Below, piece by piece: positions 1 through 8,035 of a stretch of DNA of 64,000 nt. The position numbers and the translations under genes were made by a program. The stretch comes from a bacterium (GTDB lineage: Bacteria > Vulcanimicrobiota > Vulcanimicrobiia > Vulcanimicrobiales > Vulcanimicrobiaceae). Under the pieces are notes generated by a model, which was given only the letters and a program-made list of their open reading frames with translations, was not told the origin of the DNA and made no database searches. The number at the start of each line of letters is the position of its first letter. Position 1 is the first letter of the stretch. The stretch spans positions 1-64,000 of the forward strand of contig JAJYFM010000002.1 in NCBI GenBank assembly GCA_021790895.1, given 5' to 3'.

Positions 1-130
1 GTCGGTCGCCAATCTCGATAACGGGCTCGAGGCCCGAGGCGCCTTCGGCGTGGCCGACAGTGGACTTCACCCCAGATTCGAGGCGAAGCCGCCGGATTTC
101 CCGGCCAATCCCAACATATCAGGCGCGCCT

Positions 131-488
131 GTCACGCCGAGTAGCGGCCGAAGGCCGCGTATCGAGGCGCGCGCAAAGCGATCCCTCGATACGCGGCCCT
201 ACGGGCGGCTACTCGGGATGACAAAACTGGCGCGATCCCTCGATACGCCGTCTACGGCGGCTACTCGGGATGACAAAACCGGCGCGATCCCTCGATACGC
301 CGCCTACGGCGGCTACTCGGGATGACAAAACCGGCGCGATCCCTCGATACGCCGTCTACGGCGGCTACTCGGGATGACAAAACCGGCGCGATCCCTCGAT
401 ACGCCGCCTACGGCGGCTACTCGGGATGACAAAACCGGCGCGATCCCTCGATACGCCGCCTACGGCGGCTACTCGCGATGACGGAGTG
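131..488. repeat. 52-bp tandem direct repeat array (about 5 good copies plus 1 degenerate), preceded by one inverted copy
   Basis: GGCGCGATCCCTCGATACGCCGCCTACGGCGGCTACTCGGGATGACAAAACC starts at 229, 281, 333, 385, 437 (exact 52-bp period); degenerate copy about 177-228; inverted copy at 131-167 (GTCACGCCGAGTAGCGGCCGAAGGCCGCGTATCGAGG). Core GCCGCC-TAC-GGCGGC is palindromic. Confidence 0.95.
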
Positions 489-493
489 CTTCC

Positions 494-1828
494 TTACTTA
501 CGGACGGGGGTTGGAAAGACGCCGACGCTGCGGAGGCCCTTTGCGTCGACGCTGCGGACCGCAAAGAGATCGTCGTCGTAGCTGATGGGGAGCGTCACCG
601 TGGTGACGTTGCCGACCGCGCGTACGTGCTGCCAGGTTGCGGCATCGGTTTTGCGCCAGAGAACTTCGTAGCCGACGGCGTCGGCCGAGCGGCGCCACCG
701 GAGCGTCGTCGTGTAGCCGAGGTGCGCGAGCACGATGTGCACGTGCGTCGGCGCAGCCGGGCCGAGGGCGAGCGTGGCGAGTGCCGCAACGTTGGCGCGC
801 GTCGACTGTGCGAGGTACTGCGGGTCGATATATTGCGGCAGGTCACCGTACTGGATTCCATTTTGTACGCGAACATTTTGATGCTGATGTTCGAAGACTT
901 CACTTGCCTCGGTGAAGCGAATCGCCGGATAGCCGACGCCCTGAAACGATTCTTGATCGCCGCCACGCAAAAAACGGTCGGCGCGGAAAATCTCCTGGAT
1001 GTGCAGGTGTGGGAGATAGATCTTATCGGTCGAGACGATAAAGCGTGCGAGTTCGCGCGACGGCGAATCGTTCTCGGTGCCGAGCAGGTTGACGAGCTTG
1101 CGCTTCGCGCCGAGCGGGAGCGCTTCGCTGAAAATGCGGAGCGTATGAAAGACGCTGCGCCCCGTATGCGTCTTCGAATTTCCGACGATATCGTTATTGA
1201 GATCGGCGAGAATCGGCGCGTGCTTCGCCGCCATCTCCTTTGCAAAGTGGTTGGAACCCCACAACCCGAGCTCTTCACCGTCGAAACACGCGAAGATAAT
1301 CGTGCCGCGAAAATGCGTTGCGGCCATGACGCGTGCGGCCTCCAGCACCGCCGAGGTTCCCGAACCGTTATCGTCGGCACCAGGCGCGACGCCGAGCCCG
1401 TCGGTACAGTTTCCATTACAGTCGTCGTAATGGCTCGACATTACGTAGATGCGCCCCGGCTCGCTGCCGCGTAAGGTCGCGATGACGCTCGATTCGGTCA
1501 CCGCGCGCGGCGTGTATTTGAGTTTCGGCTGCACGTAGGTATCGAGACGCACCGTCATGCGCCCGCCGGTCGTCGCCGCAATCTTTCGAAACTGCGCAAC
1601 GATCCAATCGCGCGCCGCGAAAACGCCCTGCGTTTTCGTCGAATGGATCTCCGAAAAATCGTTGCGCGTGCGAAAACCGACGAGTCTCTCGTCGATCGCG
1701 CGCAGGTGGCTCGCCGAGACGGCGCGCACCATAGCGAGAATGCGTGGATCGGGGCGTACGGAGGGGGCCGAGGCGGCGGTTGCTGTGAGGGCAACGGCGG
1801 CGGCAAAGGCGATCGATCGTGCAAGCAT
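494..1828 (-). CDS. M28-family zinc aminopeptidase, secreted
   Basis: N-terminal signal-like segment; SSHYDD, GADDNGSG, FDGEELGLWGS metallopeptidase motifs. Confidence 0.85.
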   Translation of the reverse strand: MLARSIAFAAAVALTATAASAPSVRPDPRILAMVRAVSASHLRAIDERLVGFRTRNDFSEIHSTKTQGVFAARDWIVAQFRKIAATTGGRMTVRLDTYVQPKLKYTPRAVTESSVIATLRGSEPGRIYVMSSHYDDCNGNCTDGLGVAPGADDNGSGTSAVLEAARVMAATHFRGTIIFACFDGEELGLWGSNHFAKEMAAKHAPILADLNNDIVGNSKTHTGRSVFHTLRIFSEALPLGAKRKLVNLLGTENDSPSRELARFIVSTDKIYLPHLHIQEIFRADRFLRGGDQESFQGVGYPAIRFTEASEVFEHQHQNVRVQNGIQYGDLPQYIDPQYLAQSTRANVAALATLALGPAAPTHVHIVLAHLGYTTTLRWRRSADAVGYEVLWRKTDAATWQHVRAVGNVTTVTLPISYDDDLFAVRSVDAKGLRSVGVFPTPVRK

Positions 1829-1874
1829 CCTTCAGACTTGCACCTCGCTACGACAAATCCCGCAGCGCGGAACC

Positions 1875-2177
1875 CCCGTCGTCTACGTGCTGGAGTGCGC
1901 CGACGGCGCGCTCTATACCGGCTGGAGTAACGACCTCGCGAGCCGAGTGCGCGCGCATCTCCGCGGCCGTGCCGCCAAGGCGACGCGACGGGCGCCGCCG
2001 GTTCGCTTGCATGCTTGGTGGCAGACCGATTCCGCGACGAATGCGCGTTCGACCGAGGCCCGCTTCAAGCGCCTTTCTCGGCACGAAAAGCTCGCGTTAT
2101 TGGCACGGGCGGAGGCCTTTGGGTATCGGGTTATCGAATCGCCGTTCGTTCCACGAGCCGTCCAGGGGGGAAAATCG
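1875..2177 (+). CDS. GIY-YIG nuclease domain (UPF0213/YhbQ-like), start unresolved, reads in frame into downstream cyclophilin
   Basis: VVYVLECADGALYTGWSNDLASRVRAH...RLSRHEKLALL matches the GIY-YIG small-protein pattern. Confidence 0.65.
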
Positions 2178-2666
2178 ATGGCCACACCACCGCAGCCGGA
2201 GGAGCGCGATGCGCTCTTAGAAACGGCACGCACGCACGTCGTTCGAATCGAAACGCCGAAGGGCGATATGCTGCTCTCACTCAATTCGGAGGCCGCACCG
2301 AATCACGCGGCGGCATTCGTCAAACTCGTTCAAGCGGGTTTTTACGACGGCCTGAATTTTCATCGTGTCGAACCGGGATTCGTCATTCAGGGCGGTTGCC
2401 CGGATGGCGACGGAACCGGTGGCCCCGGCTATCGCCTCAAGGCGGAGTTCAGCACGCTTCCGCACGTGCGCGGGACCCTGGCGATGGCACGCTCCTCGCA
2501 TCCCGATTCTGCCGGCTCGCAGTTTTACATCTGCTTGGATGATGCGCGCTTTCTCGACGGGCAATATACCGTCTTCGGGCAGTTAATTGACGGATTCGAG
2601 ACGCTCGACGCTATTCGCCGCGGTGACGCGATGACGCGCGTAACGATGGAACCTCGCGCAGCCTAG
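2178..2666 (+). CDS. Cyclophilin-type peptidyl-prolyl cis-trans isomerase
   Basis: FHRVEPGFVIQGGCPDGDGTGGPGY...GTLAMARSSHPDSAGSQFYI; ATG with G-rich SD upstream. Confidence 0.9.
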   Translation: MATPPQPEERDALLETARTHVVRIETPKGDMLLSLNSEAAPNHAAAFVKLVQAGFYDGLNFHRVEPGFVIQGGCPDGDGTGGPGYRLKAEFSTLPHVRGTLAMARSSHPDSAGSQFYICLDDARFLDGQYTVFGQLIDGFETLDAIRRGDAMTRVTMEPRAA

Positions 2667-3457
2667 GAACCCGTTCCCTGATAGCGGTTGAGTCCGAATC
2701 TCCAGAATACGTAGGAGATGCCGCTCCAGAGCAGGCCGATCAGCGGCGTGAGGAGCCCGACTTCGGGAGAGAGTCCAAACGCCGTATCGTGCTTTCCGAG
2801 GAGATAGCTCGCCGGAAAATAGTTCATGAAGGCAAACGGCAAGACGTAGGCGAGGACGATCCGCACTGCGCGCGTGTAGATACTGATCGGGTAGCGCGTA
2901 AAATCTTGCTCTAACGACATGACCGCCCAGCGCAACGTGTCGACGCGAATCAGCCAGAATGAGAGCGACGCGACGAAGAGCGAGATGCCGAGGTCGATAC
3001 CCGCACCGCCGCAGACGACGGCGGCGATGACGAGTATCGTTAGCGCCGAGATATGAATTCCCGCAACCCCGGTGGCGATCGCGAGCGTCACGCAACCGAG
3101 AATGAAGCCGTCCGGGAACGTGCGCGAGGGAACGGTGAGAACTTGAAAAAGCGTATCGAACGGGCGAACGAAGAACCGGTCGAAGCGTCCTTCGCGGATA
3201 TATTCTGGAACGTAGACGACGTTATAGAAGAGTGCGTTGTGAAGTTCGTGCGCCGTCATCCAAAGCGCGTAGAGAAAGAACATTTCACGAAGGTTCCAGC
3301 CGTTCATTGACGGGAAGCGCATCATCGTTACGGCAAGCGCGGCGAGCGCCGTCCCGTGGTAGACGATCGTAAAACCGAGCCACATAAAAAAGTCGGCGCG
3401 GTACTCGGCCATCGTGAGAAGATTGATTTTCCAATACTGCAGGTAAGCGGCGAGCAT
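2663..3457 (-). CDS. ABC-2 type transporter permease
   Basis: Six-TM-like hydrophobic protein, FFVRPFDTLFQV and NYFPASYLLGK, typical of ABC2_membrane_6 family; adjacent paralogous permease and ATPase. Confidence 0.8.
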   Translation of the reverse strand: MLAAYLQYWKINLLTMAEYRADFFMWLGFTIVYHGTALAALAVTMMRFPSMNGWNLREMFFLYALWMTAHELHNALFYNVVYVPEYIREGRFDRFFVRPFDTLFQVLTVPSRTFPDGFILGCVTLAIATGVAGIHISALTILVIAAVVCGGAGIDLGISLFVASLSFWLIRVDTLRWAVMSLEQDFTRYPISIYTRAVRIVLAYVLPFAFMNYFPASYLLGKHDTAFGLSPEVGLLTPLIGLLWSGISYVFWRFGLNRYQGTGS

Positions 3458-3462
3458 CTCGG

Positions 3463-4257
3463 TTAGCCCCCCTGCACGACGACGTGCCGGGCCGCGGCGC
3501 GCCAGAGAAGAAACGATGCGCCGGCGGTCGCCACAAGCCACGCTGCTTGAACGACCAGTGCAGTCGCCCACTGCTGCGGTGGAATGATGCCGATGTAGAT
3601 GAGCAGCGGCGTCGAATAGATCGCCGCGAACGGCAGCGCGAAGACCGCGCGCCCGAACCACCCGGGGAAGAACGCAAGCGGCAGAATCTGCCCGCTGAGA
3701 AGATCGGAGATCCAGCGCACGATCAGTTGGAGCCCGAAGGTCTCGAGCGTCCAGAAGGCCACTCCGTTCATGAGGAAGTTTACGAAAAAGTTCACCCCGT
3801 ATCCGAGTGCGAACGAGAGCACGAAGGCCGCGAGCGTCGTTGCCGACGGCACGTCGATATGAACCAGGAGCAACGAAAAAAGCAGCGACGGAAGAATCGC
3901 CAGGGCGTGTACCATCGTTTGGCCGACGCCGTCGCTGAAGTAGGCAAAGGGAACGACGATCGGTTTCATGAGGTCGAGCGCGATGCCGCCTTCGCGTAAT
4001 TTTTCGCGAATCACGCGCGTGCCGTCAACCTCCAAAACGAGCGACATGAGCATCGCCACCGTCGCATAGGTAATCATCGCGTGGAGCGGCAGCCCCGTCG
4101 GCGCGATGTTGTGCGCGTAGAGCGCCGTCCAGAGCGAACGCAAGAGGTAGACGCGGAGCACCACCGACCCGACCTCGGCGAGCAGTTCGATACGATAGGT
4201 GGCTTCGCGCGCGAATGCTTTGCGCGCGTACTCGATGTAGGGCGCGAATACGGTCAC
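3463..4257 (-). CDS. ABC-2 type transporter permease
   Basis: Hydrophobic protein, LDLMKPIVVPFAYFSDGVGQ, PLAFFPGWFGRAVFALPFAAIYSTP; operon with ABC ATPase. Confidence 0.8.
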   Translation of the reverse strand: MTVFAPYIEYARKAFAREATYRIELLAEVGSVVLRVYLLRSLWTALYAHNIAPTGLPLHAMITYATVAMLMSLVLEVDGTRVIREKLREGGIALDLMKPIVVPFAYFSDGVGQTMVHALAILPSLLFSLLLVHIDVPSATTLAAFVLSFALGYGVNFFVNFLMNGVAFWTLETFGLQLIVRWISDLLSGQILPLAFFPGWFGRAVFALPFAAIYSTPLLIYIGIIPPQQWATALVVQAAWLVATAGASFLLWRAAARHVVVQGG

Positions 4258-5012
4258 GAAGGCGGGCGTTTTTTGGTCGCTTCTTTTCGACGCTGCTCCA
4301 TCTCTTGGAGCTCGAGCATCATCGCATCGACGACGCCGCCGACATCGGCGACCTGCTGCTGCGGCGGCTCCTCGCCGGCTCGGCGCGCGACCGGTTTGGT
4401 GCTGCGCTCGCTATCGATACGCGCATCGGTAGCGTGGAATGCGCGCAGGAAGCGCGAGTAGGCGGCCGCGGCTTTCGCGCGCGCCGAGGAACCGGCCTCG
4501 ATATTAAAGACCGTCTCGAAGAAGTTGAGCCGCTCCGCAAGCTCGGCGGCTTTCTCCGGTCCAAAGATCGCCGCTGGGTTGCCGGCTGCGATGTGCTGCA
4601 TCGGGACGCTCGCACCGCGAGCGAGCCGTGCATTGACGTGCACGATGCCGCCGATCGCGACGCCGCTTCCGGCCTCCATATGCGCTCCGTTAAAGACCCG
4701 CGCGCCGGAAGCGATAAAGCATCCGTCGTCGATGCGGGCGCCGACCACGAAAGCACCGGGGCCGACGATGCAATCTTTCCCGATCTGCGTCGGGAATTGC
4801 AGCGCCTTCCCACCGCTGCTTTTCACGACCGCGTTCTCCATGATGACGGTACGCGCGCCGATCTCCAACGGCGCACCCTCGGCGGTCAGAACCGCTCCGT
4901 GCAAGATCGCGCAATCAGGGCCGACGACGACCTCACCGGAGAGAACGGCGCTCGGTGCCACGTAGGCGCTGGAATGAATCTTCGGTTTCCCTCCGCCGCT
5001 GCTGAATATCAT
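4254..5012 (-). CDS. Gamma-carbonic-anhydrase-like hexapeptide-repeat protein
   Basis: Left-handed beta-helix hexapeptide repeats (SSAYVAPSAVLSGEVVVGPDCAILHGAVL, IGKDCIVGPGAFVVG); charged C-terminal extension. Confidence 0.8.
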   Translation of the reverse strand: MIFSSGGGKPKIHSSAYVAPSAVLSGEVVVGPDCAILHGAVLTAEGAPLEIGARTVIMENAVVKSSGGKALQFPTQIGKDCIVGPGAFVVGARIDDGCFIASGARVFNGAHMEAGSGVAIGGIVHVNARLARGASVPMQHIAAGNPAAIFGPEKAAELAERLNFFETVFNIEAGSSARAKAAAAYSRFLRAFHATDARIDSERSTKPVARRAGEEPPQQQVADVGGVVDAMMLELQEMEQRRKEATKKRPPS

Positions 5013-6028
5013 GCGCTGCGTCCCTCCCCTGCATAGCCTTGCGTGTAGATGTGCCGGATGATTCCTTCGAGTTCCGGCTCTTCGATAGCGATATCCTCGA
5101 CGCTGTATCGCTCGCTGACCTCGCGCACCAGGCGATCGGCGCGTTGGGTGGCGCGGTCGAAAACGAAGCGCGCCGTCATGCCGTCGCTCTCTTCGAGGCG
5201 CGCACCCGGAATCGCCGGCGCCGATGTCGGCTCGGTAAATCGCACCACAAGCCTCCGTTCTCGCCCGTACTCGTCTTTGATCCGCTCGATCGGGCCGTCG
5301 AAAATAATTCGCCCGTGGTCGATGAGGACGATGCGTCGACAGAGGCGCTCGACGTCGGCGAGATCGTGCGTGGTGAGGATGACCGTCGTCGCCTGTTCGC
5401 GATTGATGCGCTCGACGAAGGTGCGAATCGCCTCTTTGGCCACCACGTCGAGCCCGATCGTCGGCTCGTCGAGGTAGAGGATCGGCGGCTCGTGCAGCAT
5501 CGCCGCGGCAAAATCGGCGCGCATGCGCTGGCCGAGCGAGAGCTGACGAACCGGCGTACGCAAAAAGTCACCCATCTCGAGCAACTCGACGAAGGCATCG
5601 AGCGAACGTCGATAGTGCGGAGTCGGGATACCGTAGATCGCGCGCAGCAATTCGAAAGAATCGATGAGCGGAAGATCCCAGTAGAGCTGCGTTCGCTGTC
5701 CGAAGACGACGCCGATATTGCGCGCGTTCTCGCGGCGCTTGCGGTGGGGAACGATACCGGCGACCTCGATCTCGCCGGCGCTGGGAACGAGGATGCCCGT
5801 CAGCATTTTAATCGTCGTCGATTTCCCCGCGCCGTTCGGCCCGATATAGCCGACGAGTTCGCCGCGTTCTATCTCCATCGAGACGCCCGCGACCGCAATG
5901 CGATCCTCGTAGACCGGCGAGAAGAGCCCGCGCAGCGCGCCGAGCGCTCCCGGAGAGCGCTTCGCACTGCGGAAGACTTTGCGGAGGTCGCGCGTGACGA
6001 TCAGCGGCATCTCGGCACTCTTCGCCAT
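5009..6028 (-). CDS. ABC transporter ATP-binding protein
   Basis: Walker A GPNGAGKST, signature LSLGQRMRAD, Walker B ILYLDEPTIGLD. Confidence 0.93.
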   Translation of the reverse strand: MAKSAEMPLIVTRDLRKVFRSAKRSPGALGALRGLFSPVYEDRIAVAGVSMEIERGELVGYIGPNGAGKSTTIKMLTGILVPSAGEIEVAGIVPHRKRRENARNIGVVFGQRTQLYWDLPLIDSFELLRAIYGIPTPHYRRSLDAFVELLEMGDFLRTPVRQLSLGQRMRADFAAAMLHEPPILYLDEPTIGLDVVAKEAIRTFVERINREQATTVILTTHDLADVERLCRRIVLIDHGRIIFDGPIERIKDEYGRERRLVVRFTEPTSAPAIPGARLEESDGMTARFVFDRATQRADRLVREVSERYSVEDIAIEEPELEGIIRHIYTQGYAGEGRSA

Positions 6029-6062
6029 GCGCGCTGCGGCTGCCCTCGCCGCGGTACTGCAG

Positions 6063-6094
6063 AAAAAAAACGAGCCGCGGGGGGCGGCTCGTTT
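6063..6094 (-). terminator. Rho-independent terminator after histone-like gene
   Basis: AAACGAGCCGC-GGGGG-GCGGCTCGTTT perfect stem; poly-A on + strand (poly-U on - transcript). Confidence 0.85.
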
Positions 6095-6118
6095 CCTCGG
6101 AAAACAAAAACGCCGGGT

Positions 6119-6478
6119 TTAGGCTGCTGCCTTCTTCCGGCGTGCTGTCGCTTTCCGTGCGCGCGGTTTGCTCACTTTGCGAGCTACCTTGCGGGTCGCG
6201 CGCTTCGCGGTCTTGCGCTTCGTGGTCTTGCGTTTCGCGGTGGCGCGCTTTGCCGTTTTGCGCTTTGCCGTTTTACGCTTCGCCGTTTTACGCTTCGCCG
6301 TCTTGCGGGCCGGGCGCTTCGCTGCCTTGCGGCGGGTGGTTTTCTTGCGCGCGGTCGCTTTGCGGGCGGTCTTCTTGCGCGTCGCCTTCTTACGGGCGGG
6401 CGCCTTGCGAGCCGCCTTTTTCGGGGCGGCTTTCTTGGCGGCACGTTTCGGTGCAGCCTTGCTCTTTTTAACAGCCAT
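6119..6478 (-). CDS. Histone H1-like Lys/Arg/Ala-rich DNA-binding protein
   Basis: MAVKKSKAAPKRAAKKAAPKK... with AKRKT repeats; almost entirely K/R/A/T. Confidence 0.85.
   Translation of the reverse strand: MAVKKSKAAPKRAAKKAAPKKAARKAPARKKATRKKTARKATARKKTTRRKAAKRPARKTAKRKTAKRKTAKRKTAKRATAKRKTTKRKTAKRATRKVARKVSKPRARKATARRKKAAA
6246..6306 (-). repeat. 15-bp in-frame tandem repeats encoding (AKRKT)n
   Basis: GCGCTTTGCCGTTTT / ACGCTTCGCCGTTTT repeated every 15 bp. Confidence 0.8.
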
Positions 6479-6645
6479 CGTTCTTGTACGATGTCCTTTC
6501 TCCGGTCGTGTGACCGGGGTTATTGCCTTCCTTATACTCGATGCAGGATGTAAATGCAAGTTTTGTCGCAGTTCCAAGCGAATGGCAACCACCTCTGCGC
6601 GGATCGCCGCAGTCCGTTTGACCTCTCTGAAAGGCTCGCACCAAC

Positions 6646-7425
6646 ATGCATGTCGTCGTCGACGATATCGATCTCTATGCCGACGTTCGGGGTGACGGCG
6701 ACGCCGTCGTCCTGCTGCACGGCTTCCCATTCACGCATCGCATCTGGGATGAAACGGCGATCGCGCTTGCCGGCGAGTATCGCGTTGTCGCTCCGGATCT
6801 GCGCGGCATGGGCGCGTCGAACGGCACGGCGGGCCCGTACCTCATGGAACAACTCGCGGGGGATCTCGCCGCATTACTCGATGCGTTGGGAATCGAACGC
6901 GCGACGATCGTCGGGCATTCGCTCGGCGGGTACGTCGCGCTCGCGTTCGCGCGCATGTACGATGCTCGCGTTGCGAGATTGGCGCTCGTCACCAGTCGGC
7001 TCATCGCCGATACGCCGGAGATCGCCGCCTCCCGTCGCGAACTTGCCGCACAAATTGAAGTGCAGGGTACGATCGAACGAGCACTCGACGAACTCGTGCC
7101 GCGGCTCATCGCGTCGCGACGTCGGGACGCGTTGCTCGATCGCGTGCGCGCGATCGCCGGCGAAAATCATCCGTCGGGGCTTGCGGCGATGATGCGCGGC
7201 ATGGCGTTGCGCGACGATGCCCACGATATTGCCGAGGAGCTCGCGATGCCGGTCGCGGTGATCGCCGGGGCGGAGGATCCGATTATCCCGATCGCCGAGG
7301 CCCGCGACATCGCGCGGAGCTTTCCGCATGCCGAACTCGTGGAGATCGAGGGGGTCGCCCACCTCCCCATGATCGAGGAACCGGTCGCTCTCGAGCGCGC
7401 GATTCGCGCGCTGCTCGCTCGATAA
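6646..7425 (+). CDS. Alpha/beta hydrolase
   Basis: VVLLHGFPFTHRIWDE, VGHSLGGYVAL nucleophile elbow, C-terminal GVAHLPMIEEP. Confidence 0.9.
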   Translation: MHVVVDDIDLYADVRGDGDAVVLLHGFPFTHRIWDETAIALAGEYRVVAPDLRGMGASNGTAGPYLMEQLAGDLAALLDALGIERATIVGHSLGGYVALAFARMYDARVARLALVTSRLIADTPEIAASRRELAAQIEVQGTIERALDELVPRLIASRRRDALLDRVRAIAGENHPSGLAAMMRGMALRDDAHDIAEELAMPVAVIAGAEDPIIPIAEARDIARSFPHAELVEIEGVAHLPMIEEPVALERAIRALLAR

Positions 7426-7442
7426 CCGAGCGTATGCTTGCT

Positions 7443-7631
7443 TTAGCGCAGCGTCGGAAGACGCCCGGAGCGGCTGAGCGCGCGCCAGATCAGGAGTCCA
7501 CCGAGCACGACCCCCGCGAGAATCGCGGCGACGATGGCGACCTTCAATAGAGCGAAGGCCACGATGATCGCAATAAAGAGAGCCGCGATGCCGATGGTGA
7601 GGCGAAGGTAGAGCGCGAGGGTCGGGTTCAT
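7443..7631 (-). CDS. Small membrane protein (62 aa)
   Basis: MNPTLALYLRLTIGIAALFIAIIVAFALLKVAIVAAILAGVVLGGLLIWRAL: predicted TM segments, clean ORF. Confidence 0.6.
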   Translation of the reverse strand: MNPTLALYLRLTIGIAALFIAIIVAFALLKVAIVAAILAGVVLGGLLIWRALSRSGRLPTLR

Positions 7632-7732
7632 GAAGGGTACTCCTTGTCCAGCGAGCCGAATTCCCGGGGAAGGGGCTTGAAGGTTCGTGTCGATTTACCG
7701 ATACTAGATAGGTAAAGTTTCGGGAGGTCTCT

Positions 7733-7888
7733 ATGGATATTGCTGCTCTCTCCAGCGCCGCCTCGGGCTCGGTCGGCGCCGCCATCAACGTCGCGCTGCT
7801 CAAAGCAACGCAGAATCTCGACCAGAACGAAGCCGCGCTGCTCTTCGCATCGATCGGCCTCGGCCAATCGGTGAATGCGCTTGCATAG
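7733..7888 (+). CDS. YjfB-like putative motility protein family (51 aa), absent from supplied ORF track
   Basis: Own translation: MDIAALSSAASGSVGAAINVALLKATQNLDQNEAALLFASIGLGQSVNALA; SD GGGAGGT upstream. Confidence 0.65.
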   Translation: MDIAALSSAASGSVGAAINVALLKATQNLDQNEAALLFASIGLGQSVNALA

Positions 7889-8035
7889 AGGACCAACGGC
7901 GGCACGTGCCGCGTTCGGTCGTGCACTGCTTGGTGCCGGCTCCGGAAACAAGCCGCTTCGGCGGCTCGTTTTTTTGTTTGACGCAATACCGGTGCAGCCG
8001 TCGACGATCGACGGCTCGACGGCCCCGAAGCGACC

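Noticed and set aside
50-325. 91-aa ORF at the window start
   Set aside because: Runs through the 52-bp repeat array; translation is just repeat-encoded peptide.
131-488. CRISPR array
   Set aside because: Units are contiguous 52-bp direct repeats without unique spacers, and no cas genes are nearby.
5039-6553. 504-aa plus-strand ORF
   Set aside because: Antisense to the ABC ATPase and histone-like genes; composition is a shadow ORF typical of high-GC DNA, with repeats mirroring the histone gene.
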